Below are positions 1 through 6,872 of a stretch of DNA of 7,913 nt, one piece after another (position 1 is the first letter of the stretch; every line of letters starts with the position of its first letter). The notes beneath the pieces were generated by a model. The model was not told the DNA's origin. It made no database searches and was given only the letters and a program-made list of their open reading frames with translations. The DNA comes from CAIKMD01 sp036490955 (GTDB taxonomy: Bacteria; Pseudomonadota; Alphaproteobacteria; ATCC43930; CGMCC-115725), in NCBI GenBank assembly GCA_036490955.1, contig DASXCX010000286.1, positions 1 through 7,913 of the forward strand. Direction: 5' to 3'. The position numbers and the translations under genes were made by a program.

Positions 1-1269
1 GTTCACGTACAGGTGAAAGCGGTGTTGACCAACACCATGAGTATCGCCCCTTATCGCGGCGGCGGCCGACCCGAGCCCATTATCGTCACCGAACTGATCA
101 TCGACAAAGCGGCGCATGAGCTCGGCATCGACCCGACAGAATTGCGCCGACGCAACACCGTGCCGGCGAGCGCGATGCCCTACACCACGGCGATGAAGCA
201 GGTCTATGACAGCGGCGATTTCAGTAAGAATCTGAGCGACGTGTTGAAGCTCTCCGATCACGCGGGCGCCGAGCAACGCCGTGCCGAAGCGGAAAGGCGT
301 GGCAAGATCCTCGGTGTCGGCGTTGCGACCGCCGTCGCTGCTACCGGCGGTGCCGGTTTCGAATTCGCCGAGGTGCGTTTCGACCAGAGCGGCGGCGTGA
401 CGCTGATCACCGGCAGCATGGATCATGGCCAGGGCCACGGTACGGTCTTCAAGCAGGTGCTGTCGGAAAAGCTCGGCATCGACGCCGATTTGATCCGTTA
501 CGAATTTGGCGACACCGATGTCGTCGATAACGGCATCGGCACCTTCGGCTCGCGTTCGGCGATCCTCGCCGGCGGCGCGATCAGCGGCGCCGCCGAAAAG
601 CTGATCGAGAAAGGCAAGAAGATCGCGGCGCATATGATGGAGGCGGCGACCGACGACGTCGTCTTCGAACGCGGCAATTTCATTATCGCCGGTACCGACA
701 AGAAGGTCGGTCTCGCGCAAGTCGCACGCCATTCCTTTCAATGGGGCCAATTGCCGAACGACGTCGAGATCGGCTTCACCGAGCGGACCAATTACGGACC
801 ATCGAACGCCGCGACCTTCCCCTCGGGCGCGCATATCTGCGAGGTCGAGATCGATCCCGAGACCGGCAAGCTCGCCCTCACCCGCTATTCCGCGGTCGAC
901 GATGTCGGTACGGTGCTGAATCCGCTGATTTGCGAAGGCCAAATCCAAGGCGGCATCGTCCAGGGTCTCGGTCAGGTGCTGGGCGAGGACATCGTCTATG
1001 ACGGGAACGGTCAGCTCCTCACCGGCTCGTTCATGGATTACTGCATGCCGCGCGCCGACGATTTCTGCGATTTCACCCTCGGCGCCAATTGCTCGCCCAC
1101 CAATCGCAACCCGCTCGGCGTCAAAGGCGTCGGCGAGGCCGGCACGATCGGCGCGATCCCCGCGCTGATGAACGCGGTCAACGACGCGCTCCATCGCGTC
1201 GGCGCCCCCGAGATCGAAATGCCGGCGACGCCCGAGAAAGTTTGGCGCGCGATCCAAGCGGCGCGATGA
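1..1269 (+). CDS. Xanthine dehydrogenase family molybdopterin-binding (large) subunit, 5'-truncated by window edge
   Basis: This is the C-terminal 422 residues of a molybdenum hydroxylase large subunit. The reading frame is open from base 1, so the true start lies outside the window, and the GTG at 13 is internal. By alignment with the paralogue at 4396-6762, about 360 N-terminal residues are missing. Fragment landmarks: the active-site loop APYRGGGRPE (16-25), the GQGHGT cofactor motif (143-148), FGSRS (182-186) and KGVGEAGT, whose glutamate (379) is at the position of the family's catalytic base. These enzymes hydroxylate heterocycles, aldehydes or CO using a Mo-pterin cytosine dinucleotide cofactor and partner 2Fe-2S and FAD subunits. 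The loop is not the VAYRCSFR of form I CO dehydrogenase, so a CODH call is not supported. Partners may lie upstream. The next gene starts 77 bases downstream on the same strand, probably in one transcript. Substrate unknown. Confidence 0.93.
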   Translation, partial: VHVQVKAVLTNTMSIAPYRGGGRPEPIIVTELIIDKAAHELGIDPTELRRRNTVPASAMPYTTAMKQVYDSGDFSKNLSDVLKLSDHAGAEQRRAEAERRGKILGVGVATAVAATGGAGFEFAEVRFDQSGGVTLITGSMDHGQGHGTVFKQVLSEKLGIDADLIRYEFGDTDVVDNGIGTFGSRSAILAGGAISGAAEKLIEKGKKIAAHMMEAATDDVVFERGNFIIAGTDKKVGLAQVARHSFQWGQLPNDVEIGFTERTNYGPSNAATFPSGAHICEVEIDPETGKLALTRYSAVDDVGTVLNPLICEGQIQGGIVQGLGQVLGEDIVYDGNGQLLTGSFMDYCMPRADDFCDFTLGANCSPTNRNPLGVKGVGEAGTIGAIPALMNAVNDALHRVGAPEIEMPATPEKVWRAIQAAR

Positions 1270-1276
1270 TTTTAAG

Positions 1277-1309
1277 CGCCTCCGCCGCTTCGGGCGGACG
1301 ACGGAGGCG
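1277..1309 (+). other. GC-rich intergenic hairpin with two alternative pairings
   Basis: In the gap between the hydroxylase stop and the FAD oxidoreductase, CGCCTCCG (1277-1284) is a perfect inverted match to CGGAGGCG (1302-1309). Inside it, TCCGCC (1281-1286) pairs perfectly with GGCGGA (1293-1298) around GCTTCG. The two stems share bases 1281-1284, so they exclude each other. No T-run follows, so this is not a canonical intrinsic terminator. It could be an mRNA processing or stability element between two operon genes, or a chance consequence of high GC content. Confidence 0.4.
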
Positions 1310-1333
1310 GTCTCTTGATAAAAACACGCCCGC

Positions 1334-1340
1334 GGAGGAA
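1334..1340 (+). promoter_or_regulatory. Ribosome binding site that fixes the FAD oxidoreductase start
   Basis: GGAGGAA lies 6 bases before ATG 1347. It supports this start over the longer open frame that extends upstream through the preceding gene, and the protein then begins directly with a Tat signal. Confidence 0.8.
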
Positions 1341-1346
1341 GGGCCA

Positions 1347-3110
1347 ATGACGATCAACAGACGTGATCTGTTGCGCGGGAGCGGTATGGCAGCCGCGGTA
1401 GCGGCGAGCGGCATCGTGCCCGTCGAAGCGCAGGCACAAGGACAACCGACAAAATGGGACTACACCGCCGATGTTGTGGTGGTCGGGTCGGGCGCATCGG
1501 GCTTTCCCGCGGCGATCAAGGCACGCGATGACGGCGCCGCCGTCATTATCGTCGAGGCGCAGCCGCATACGGGTGGCCACGGCACCTGTAGCGGCGGCAA
1601 TGTCCCGCTCGGCGGCGGCACCAGCCGGCAGAAGAAATACGGCATCGCCGATTCGCCCGATCTCTACTTCCGCGACTTGACCGACTGGTCGATCGTCGAG
1701 GGCAACGGCTTTCCCGATTACCGCTACAACGATCGCGAGATCATCCGCGCCTTCGCCGATCACAGCCCCATCGTCTTCGATTTCCTCGAGGCAAACGGAG
1801 TCGTCTTCGTCGACAAGGCGCCTGACAATTTCGGCGCCGGCGCAACCGGCAATTCGGCGCCGCGCGAGAACCATGCGGCGATCATGGATTGGCCGATGGT
1901 GCAGACCAACGGCCAGGCCGATCCAGCCGAGCGCGCGACCATGTCATCGGGCAACGGCTTGATCCGGCCGCTGGAAGCGACGGCGGCGAAAAAGGGCGTG
2001 CAGGTGCTGCTCGAGCATAAGATGGTCGCCCTGCATCGCGAGCATCCGAAATCGGGCCGCGTCATCGGTATCGCCGTCGACAACAAGGGCAAGCGCGTCA
2101 ATATCCGCGCCAAGCGCGGGATCGTGCTCGCCACCGGCGGCTCCAGCACTAACGTCAATTTCCGCCGCCAGTTCGATCCGCGCCTGACCGAGGAATATTG
2201 CGGCATCGCCGGTCAACCCTGGTCCGACCAGGATGCGAGCGGCGAGCTCGCGGCGATGGAGATCGGCGCCTCGCTCTGGGGCGGCTTCAACGAGACCGGC
2301 GAATTCGGCTCCGGCATCACCAAGCCCGGGCATGTCGGCACGCAATATGGTTATGTGAACCTGACTTGGCAGCCGACGAGCAAAGTCTTCGACAAGGCAC
2401 GCGCCACCGGTCTTCAGGTGAAGGACTGGCAGGATTTGATCCTCGTCAACATGATCGGCAAGCGCTTCTATGACGAGACCGGACCGCAATACAGCTCCAA
2501 CATGGCGAAAGCGGTCGATCCGTACGATCCGTGGAGCTGGCGGAACGTCCAGAGCGTGAAATTCAATCCACGCAATTGGATCAACGCCGCGCTTGCCGGC
2601 GTCGGCGATGCACATAACGGCGGCGGCCCGATCTGGGCAATCTTCGATGCCGACGGGGTTGCACGCGAGAAATGGGAAACGGCGGCGCCGCATGTCGACA
2701 CGACCGGCTTCTTCTTCCAAGCCGACACGCTCGCCGACCTCGCGAACAAGATCAAAATGAAATATCAGCGCCTGCCGATGCCGCCGCAAAATCTCGAAGC
2801 GACGGTTGCGCGCTACAACGGCTTTGTCGACACCGGTGTGGACACGGATTTCGCCAAGCCGAAGCCGCTCTACAAGATCGCCAAAGCGCCCTTCTTCGCC
2901 GCCTGGTCGACACCAGTGATCCACGACACCCGCGTCGGCCTGCGCATCAATGGCAAAGGCCAGGTGATGGACATGAACGGGGCGGTGATCGCAGGGCTTT
3001 ATTCCTGCGGCGAGACCGCCGGCGGCTTCAGTCAGCACGGCCTCGCCCGCGCGACGTGCCAGGGCTACATCGCCGGCATGAACGCGGCGGCGGAGAAGAC
3101 CTCGAGTTAG
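1347..3110 (+). CDS. Tat-exported FAD-dependent oxidoreductase (fumarate reductase/flavocytochrome c flavoprotein family)
   Basis: A 587-residue flavoprotein of the FAD_binding_2 type. The N-terminus is a twin-arginine signal: NRRDLLRGS (4-12), an alanine-rich hydrophobic stretch, and a likely cut after AQA (30), so the folded enzyme should act in the periplasm. The Rossmann FAD site is VVVVGSGASG (43-52), with E70 at the end of strand 2. Further family features are the ATGG turn (262-265), GKRFYDE (371-377) and the C-terminal GLYSCGE (550-556). H526 (VIHDTR) and R568 (HGLARATCQG) sit where fumarate-reductase-type enzymes place substrate-binding His and Arg, which suggests hydride transfer to or from a C=C bond; this is inferred by eye. 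No heme-binding CXXCH is present, so a separate electron partner is needed and none is encoded nearby. It probably follows the molybdenum hydroxylase gene in one operon. Alternatives include a ketosteroid-dehydrogenase-like or urocanate-reductase-like role. Family call firm, substrate unknown. Confidence 0.9.
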   Translation: MTINRRDLLRGSGMAAAVAASGIVPVEAQAQGQPTKWDYTADVVVVGSGASGFPAAIKARDDGAAVIIVEAQPHTGGHGTCSGGNVPLGGGTSRQKKYGIADSPDLYFRDLTDWSIVEGNGFPDYRYNDREIIRAFADHSPIVFDFLEANGVVFVDKAPDNFGAGATGNSAPRENHAAIMDWPMVQTNGQADPAERATMSSGNGLIRPLEATAAKKGVQVLLEHKMVALHREHPKSGRVIGIAVDNKGKRVNIRAKRGIVLATGGSSTNVNFRRQFDPRLTEEYCGIAGQPWSDQDASGELAAMEIGASLWGGFNETGEFGSGITKPGHVGTQYGYVNLTWQPTSKVFDKARATGLQVKDWQDLILVNMIGKRFYDETGPQYSSNMAKAVDPYDPWSWRNVQSVKFNPRNWINAALAGVGDAHNGGGPIWAIFDADGVAREKWETAAPHVDTTGFFFQADTLADLANKIKMKYQRLPMPPQNLEATVARYNGFVDTGVDTDFAKPKPLYKIAKAPFFAAWSTPVIHDTRVGLRINGKGQVMDMNGAVIAGLYSCGETAGGFSQHGLARATCQGYIAGMNAAAEKTSS

Positions 3111-3127
3111 TCGGTGCGTAAATAACT

Positions 3128-3146
3128 GCTGCCATTTTCTGGCAGC
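3128..3146 (+). promoter_or_regulatory. Perfect palindromic operator upstream of the WYL regulator (site A)
   Basis: GCTGCCA (3128-3134), spacer TTTTC, TGGCAGC (3140-3146): perfect 7-base arms with a 5-base centre. Its reverse complement matches the site at 3893-3911 at 16 of 19 positions. It ends 43 bases before the regulator's TTG start, an apt place for an autoregulatory operator. A weak promoter may overlap it: CTGCCA (3129-3134) as -35 and TGATAA (3153-3158) as -10, 18 bases apart. A terminator for the FAD gene is the alternative, but no T-run follows the right arm. Confidence 0.65.
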
Positions 3147-3189
3147 TATTCGTGATAAGGTGAGGCGGCCTCGGTAAAGGTCGCCTCAT

Positions 3190-3888
3190 TTGTCACGTGC
3201 CCAGCGCCTCCTTGATCTCATTCAATCGCTGCGCCGGCATCGCCGGCCGGTGAGCGGCGCCGTGCTCGCCGACGAGCTCGGCGTGTCATTGCGCACGATC
3301 TATCGCGATATCGCAACGCTTGTTGGCCAAGGAGCAAAGATCGATGGCGAGCCCGGCATGGGCTACATGCTGCGCCCCGGCTTTCTGCTGCCGCCGCTGA
3401 TGTTTTCGGATGACGAGATCGAGGCGCTGGTGCTGGGGTCACGCTGGGTCGCCGATCGCGGCGATGCCGCTTTGGCTGCGGCCGCGCGCAACGCCCTCGC
3501 CAAGATCGGCGCCGTGCTGCCCGAAGACATGAAGGAAAGCATCGACGCGCCGGGATTGTTGGTGGCGCCCAGCGAAAAACCGCCCGCGGGCGATACCGAA
3601 CTGACGCTCATCCGCCAAGCGATCCGCACCGAGCGCAAGCTGCGGATCGCTTATATCGATACCAACGGCGCGCGCTCGCAACGCACGATCTGGCCCTTCG
3701 CCCTCGGCTTCTTCGACCGCGTGCGCATGATCGCAGCATGGTGCGAGAAGCGTCGGGACTATCGCCATTTCCGCACCGACCGCATAACCAAGGTAGCACT
3801 CAGCGAAATGCGCTATCCGCGGCGACGACAGGTCATGCTCAAGGAATGGCGCAGCCGCGAGGGAATCGCCGATACCGACGCGCACTGA
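3190..3888 (+). CDS. YafY-type helix-turn-helix transcriptional regulator with WYL domain
   Basis: A 232-residue cytoplasmic regulator. The N-terminal winged HTH covers about residues 3-60, with the recognition helix in LADELGVSLRTIYRDI (26-41). A linker leads to a WYL ligand-sensing domain at about 138-205, including RKLRIAYIDTNG (149-160), WPFALGFFDRVRMIAAWCEKRRDYRHFRTDRI (168-199 region). The literal W-Y-L triplet is replaced by R-M-I, as is common in the YafY branch. The length is normal for the branch. The start is TTG 3190: an in-frame TAA lies at 3175-3177, there is no other start codon between, and AAAGG (3176-3180) lies 9 bases upstream. A palindrome precedes it (3128-3146) and a near-copy precedes the EVE gene that follows, so it probably controls both genes. 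WYL domains bind small molecules or nucleic acid ligands; the effector here is unknown. Repressor versus activator cannot be decided from sequence. Confidence 0.92.
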   Translation: MSRAQRLLDLIQSLRRHRRPVSGAVLADELGVSLRTIYRDIATLVGQGAKIDGEPGMGYMLRPGFLLPPLMFSDDEIEALVLGSRWVADRGDAALAAAARNALAKIGAVLPEDMKESIDAPGLLVAPSEKPPAGDTELTLIRQAIRTERKLRIAYIDTNGARSQRTIWPFALGFFDRVRMIAAWCEKRRDYRHFRTDRITKVALSEMRYPRRRQVMLKEWRSREGIADTDAH

Positions 3889-3892
3889 CGCT

Positions 3893-3911
3893 GCTGACAG
3901 AAATTGACAGC
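3893..3911 (+). promoter_or_regulatory. Imperfect palindromic operator upstream of the EVE gene (site B)
   Basis: GCTGACA (3893-3899), centre GAAAT, TGACAGC (3905-3911). It has the pattern GCTGNCA-N5-TGNCAGC, as site A does, and matches the reverse complement of site A at 16 of 19 positions. It starts 4 bases after the regulator stop and ends 42 bases before the EVE start codon at 3954, nearly the same distance as site A keeps from its gene. It contains CTGACA and TTGACA hexamers that could serve as a -35; the only -10 candidate seen is poor (around 3918-3925). Probably the regulator's second binding site. Confidence 0.6.
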
Positions 3912-3943
3912 GTGATCGCTTAACGTCCTCTCGTCGGAACGAT

Positions 3944-3948
3944 GGAGG
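3944..3948 (+). promoter_or_regulatory. Ribosome binding site that fixes the EVE protein start at 3954
   Basis: GGAGG sits 5 bases before ATG 3954. An ATG at 3942 is in frame but overlaps this site and has no ribosome site of its own, so it would add four spurious residues (MEEG). Confidence 0.75.
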
Positions 3949-3953
3949 AAGGG

Positions 3954-4385
3954 ATGAAGAATTGGGTCGCGGTGGCCTCGGCCGAGCATGTTCGGCGCGG
4001 AGGAACGGAAGGCTTCATGCAAGTGTGCCATGGTCGCGCAGCACCGCTGCGCCGCGTGCTGCCGGGAGATCGCATCGTTTATTACTCGCCGACAATCACC
4101 TTTCGCGGCAAGGACAAGTACCAAGCGTTCACGCGCTTTGGCATCGTACGTGCGGGCGAGGCGTATCAGGTGGACATGGGCGAAGGGTTTTGCCCGTTTC
4201 GCCGCGACGTCGACTGGGAAGCGACGCAAGACGCGCCGATCGCGCCGCTGCTCGAGACGCTGGAATTCACCCGCGGCAAGCGGAGCTGGGGCGCGCCGTT
4301 CCGCTACGGCATTTTCGCCGTGAGCGACCACGACATGGACATAATCGCCCGCGCGATGGGCGTGAAGCGGCTCGCCGCAGCCTGA
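3954..4385 (+). CDS. EVE domain-containing protein (UPF0310 family)
   Basis: A 143-residue single-domain protein, full length for the family. Family landmarks in order: NWVAVASAEHV (3-13), GFMQVCHGR (20-28), LRRVLPGDRIVYYSP (32-46), the QAFTRFGIV strand (57-65), YQVDMGEGFCPFRRDVDW (71-88), the PIAPLL helix (95-100) and WGAPFRYGIFAVS (112-124). EVE domains share the PUA/YTH-like fold and are thought to bind modified bases in RNA or DNA. No signal peptide or membrane segment is seen, so it should be cytoplasmic. No nuclease or helicase domain is fused to it. The gene follows the WYL regulator by 65 bases and carries its own operator-like site, so it is probably the regulator's target. Its stop lies 10 bases from the stop of the convergent hydroxylase gene. 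The start at 3954 is chosen over 3942 on the ribosome site. The exact ligand is unknown. Confidence 0.9.
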   Translation: MKNWVAVASAEHVRRGGTEGFMQVCHGRAAPLRRVLPGDRIVYYSPTITFRGKDKYQAFTRFGIVRAGEAYQVDMGEGFCPFRRDVDWEATQDAPIAPLLETLEFTRGKRSWGAPFRYGIFAVSDHDMDIIARAMGVKRLAAA

Positions 4386-4395
4386 GGTACCGCGG

Positions 4396-6762
4396 TTACT
4401 TCGCCGCGGCCTTCGCGTCCTGGATCGCGCGCCAGACACGCTCGGGCGTCGCGGGCATTTCGACATGGCGTACGCCGAGCTCCGAGAGCGCGTCGACGAT
4501 GGCGTTGATCACCGCGCCGAGCGCCGGTGTCGTGCCGCCTTCGCCGCCCGGCCGGATGCCGTAGCGATGGCTGGTCGCCGGAATTTCGACCAGCGCGGTA
4601 TTGAACGCCGGCATCATATCGGCGCGCGGCACGGCGTAATCCATGAACGAGGCCGAGAGATTCTGCGCATTCCCGCGGTCGTAGTAGCAGAGCTCCATCA
4701 GCGCCTGGCCGATGCCCTGCGCCGCCGCGCCATGCGTCTGCCCGTGCAAGATCATCGGATTGATGGCGAGGCCGACATCGTCGATGCCGGCCCAATGCAG
4801 CAAGCGCGCGACGCCGGTATCGGGATCGACTTCGACCTCGCAGATATGGGTACCGGACGGCCAGGCGCCGGACCGCACGACCTGATCGCCGATACCGTCG
4901 AGCTTGCCTTTGAGATCGTCAGGTAGATCGGCACGCGTCTCCGCCGCCTTGGCGATGTCGAAGATGCCGTAGAACCGGTCGGTGCCTTTGATGCCGAAGC
5001 GGCCATCGGCGAATTCGATATCGTCGACCGAGGCTTCGAGAAGGTGCGAGGCGATCTTCTTGCCTTTCTCGATGATCGTGTCGGTGGCGATACCGATGAC
5101 GAGGCTGGCGAGACGCATCGAACGGCCGGAATGCGACCCGCCGCCAGCCTTGACCCGCCGCGTGTCGTGCGCGACGTAATCGATCGTGTCGAACGGAACG
5201 CCGAGCCAGGTGGTAATGAGCTGCGCGAAGCTGGTCTCGTGGCCCTGGCCGCTGTTCATCGTGCCGAGCACGAGTTCGACACGGCCGCGTGATTCCACCG
5301 TGACCTCGGCGCGCTCGCGCGGAAAGCCGCCGGCGATCTCGACGTAATTGCCGATGCCGATGCCGCGCAGCTTACCGTTCTTTTTCGATTCCGCCTTGCG
5401 CGCCGCAAAGCCGCGCCAATCGGCAAGATCGAGCGCGGCATCCATGCCCTTCTCGTATTCGCCATTGTCGTAAGTCTGGCCGACGGCATTGGTATAGGGG
5501 AACGCGTTCTCGGCGATGAAATTCTTGCGCCGCAACTCGACCGGATCGAAGCCGCATTGATCGGCGGCAAGATCGACCAGCCGCTCGATGACATAAACCG
5601 CTTCGGGCCGGCCGGCGCTGCGATAGGGCGTTGTCGGCGGCGTATTGGTGACGACGGCGCAGCCGCGGAAATGCACCGCGGGAATATCGTAGACGCCCGA
5701 CATCTGGCCGAGGCCTTTGCGCAGCGGCACGAAGACGATGGTATGCGCGCCGAGATTGCTGATGTTGGTGCCGCGCAGGCCGATGAATTTGCCGTCCTTG
5801 TCGAGAGCGAGCTCGGCCTCGACCGTCAGATCGCGGCCCTGATAATCGCTGACGAAAGACTCCGTGCGATCGCCCTGCCATTTTACCGGACGGCCGATCT
5901 TCTTTGCTGCCCAGGGCAACACCGCATATTCCGGGAAGAAGAAATTGCGCGTGCCGAAATTGCCGCCCATGTCGCCGCAGATGCAGTGGACATTCTCTTC
6001 CGGCACGCCGAGCACGCTGGCGAGATCGCCGCGCTCGCGCGCGACACCGCTGCCCGTCCCGGCATAAAGCGTATAGATATTGGTCTTGGGATCGTAATTG
6101 CCGACGGCGTTACGCGGCTCCATCGGCGTGCCGGTAACGCGGTTGCACCAGCATTCGAAGCGCACGACATGCGCGGCCCTCTCGAACGCCGCATCGGTGT
6201 CGGTCTTGTTGCCGACGTCGACATCGACCACGAGATTGGATTCGGCTTCTTCCCAAACCTTTTGCGATTGCGGATCCATCGCGTCCTTGGCCCAGGCTAT
6301 CGCCGGCAGCACCTCGTAATCGACCTCGACCAGTTCGGCGCCGTCTTTCGCTTGGTTGGTGGTCTCGGCGATGACGACGGCAATCGGTTCGCCGACATGG
6401 CGCACTTTATCGGCCGGCAGCATCGGCTGAGCGTGGATGAAAGTGTTGAAGCCTGGGCGAATGTCGACCTTCACGTCGGGCGGACCGACCAGCGACGGCT
6501 TGTGATCCATCAGGTGGAGGCCATCGTCCAGCAGGTCCCGGCCGGTGAAAACGGCGATGACGCCCGGCGATCTCTGAGCGGCGGAGATATCGATACCGCG
6601 GATGCGCGCGTGGGCATGATGCGAGCGGACCATCCAGGCATAGGCCGTGTTCGGCAGCCAAACATCGGCGACGTAATAGCCTTTGCCGGTCAGCAGCCGT
6701 CCGTCTTCCTTGCGCTGGACCGGCTTGCCGATACCTCCCGAGGATTCGCTCCGTTCGACCAT
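4396..6762 (-). CDS. Xanthine dehydrogenase family molybdopterin-binding (large) subunit, complete
   Basis: A complete 788-residue molybdenum hydroxylase large subunit, typical in length. Domains: N-terminal aldehyde oxidase/xanthine dehydrogenase a/b hammerhead at about 17-155 (IGKPVQRKEDGRLLTGKGYY, residues 11-30; HVGEPIAVVIAE, 122-133), then the Mo-cofactor-binding domains. Motifs: GDMGGNFGTRN (263-273), active-site loop TPYRSAGRPE (378-387), GTMNSGQGHET (500-510), GGGSHSGRSMR (540-550) and RPGGEGGT (737-744) with the probable catalytic glutamate E741. No signal peptide, so it is probably cytoplasmic. The loop lacks the Cys of form I CO dehydrogenase. It is paralogous to the fragment at 1-1269 but well diverged. 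No 2Fe-2S or FAD subunit gene flanks it: the TRAP binding-protein gene lies 110 bases upstream and the EVE gene converges downstream. ATG 6762 is preceded by a modest GGGA/GGAG ribosome signal. The 110-base upstream gap shows no clear terminator, so co-transcription with the TRAP gene is plausible. Confidence 0.94.
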   Translation of the reverse strand: MVERSESSGGIGKPVQRKEDGRLLTGKGYYVADVWLPNTAYAWMVRSHHAHARIRGIDISAAQRSPGVIAVFTGRDLLDDGLHLMDHKPSLVGPPDVKVDIRPGFNTFIHAQPMLPADKVRHVGEPIAVVIAETTNQAKDGAELVEVDYEVLPAIAWAKDAMDPQSQKVWEEAESNLVVDVDVGNKTDTDAAFERAAHVVRFECWCNRVTGTPMEPRNAVGNYDPKTNIYTLYAGTGSGVARERGDLASVLGVPEENVHCICGDMGGNFGTRNFFFPEYAVLPWAAKKIGRPVKWQGDRTESFVSDYQGRDLTVEAELALDKDGKFIGLRGTNISNLGAHTIVFVPLRKGLGQMSGVYDIPAVHFRGCAVVTNTPPTTPYRSAGRPEAVYVIERLVDLAADQCGFDPVELRRKNFIAENAFPYTNAVGQTYDNGEYEKGMDAALDLADWRGFAARKAESKKNGKLRGIGIGNYVEIAGGFPRERAEVTVESRGRVELVLGTMNSGQGHETSFAQLITTWLGVPFDTIDYVAHDTRRVKAGGGSHSGRSMRLASLVIGIATDTIIEKGKKIASHLLEASVDDIEFADGRFGIKGTDRFYGIFDIAKAAETRADLPDDLKGKLDGIGDQVVRSGAWPSGTHICEVEVDPDTGVARLLHWAGIDDVGLAINPMILHGQTHGAAAQGIGQALMELCYYDRGNAQNLSASFMDYAVPRADMMPAFNTALVEIPATSHRYGIRPGGEGGTTPALGAVINAIVDALSELGVRHVEMPATPERVWRAIQDAKAAAK

Positions 6763-6872
6763 TCTTCCCGTGACTCCGCCTCGCCTACGGGGCCACTAAA
6801 CCCGCCCCGGGCGCGACGCGCAAGTGCGCTGCGGGAATGGGGCTTTGCGTCCCCGCCGTTGCTGCTCCGCCT

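Noticed and set aside
1..1269. Aerobic CO dehydrogenase large subunit (coxL) for either hydroxylase
   Set aside because: Form I CoxL carries VAYRCSFR with the Cu-binding cysteine. Both proteins here have PYR(G/S)(G/A)GR loops instead, so only the general family is supported.
1089..1346. Upstream extension of the flavoprotein reading frame
   Set aside because: The added residues are arginine-rich out-of-frame translation of the hydroxylase gene. The start at 1347 has a strong ribosome site and opens directly on a Tat signal.
1944..3038. A 364-codon minus-strand open frame inside the flavoprotein gene
   Set aside because: It is an antisense shadow of a gene with clear FAD-binding motifs. The translation is His/Arg/Asp-rich with no recognisable domain.
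3128..3146. Intrinsic terminator for the flavoprotein gene
   Set aside because: The stem is short and no T-run follows. The near-copy in the same position before the EVE gene makes an operator more likely, though a dual role is not excluded.
1201..4460. Inverted repeat formed by the two hydroxylase genes' 3' ends
   Set aside because: The shared C-terminal residues (PATPE-VWRAIQ) give only short identical stretches of about 12-14 bases in opposite orientation. This reflects protein homology between diverged paralogues, not a mobile-element repeat.
6763..6872. Terminator or small gene between the TRAP and hydroxylase genes
   Set aside because: Only short GC-rich complementarities are visible, with no T-run and no open frame with a ribosome site. 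I see nothing definable in this gap.
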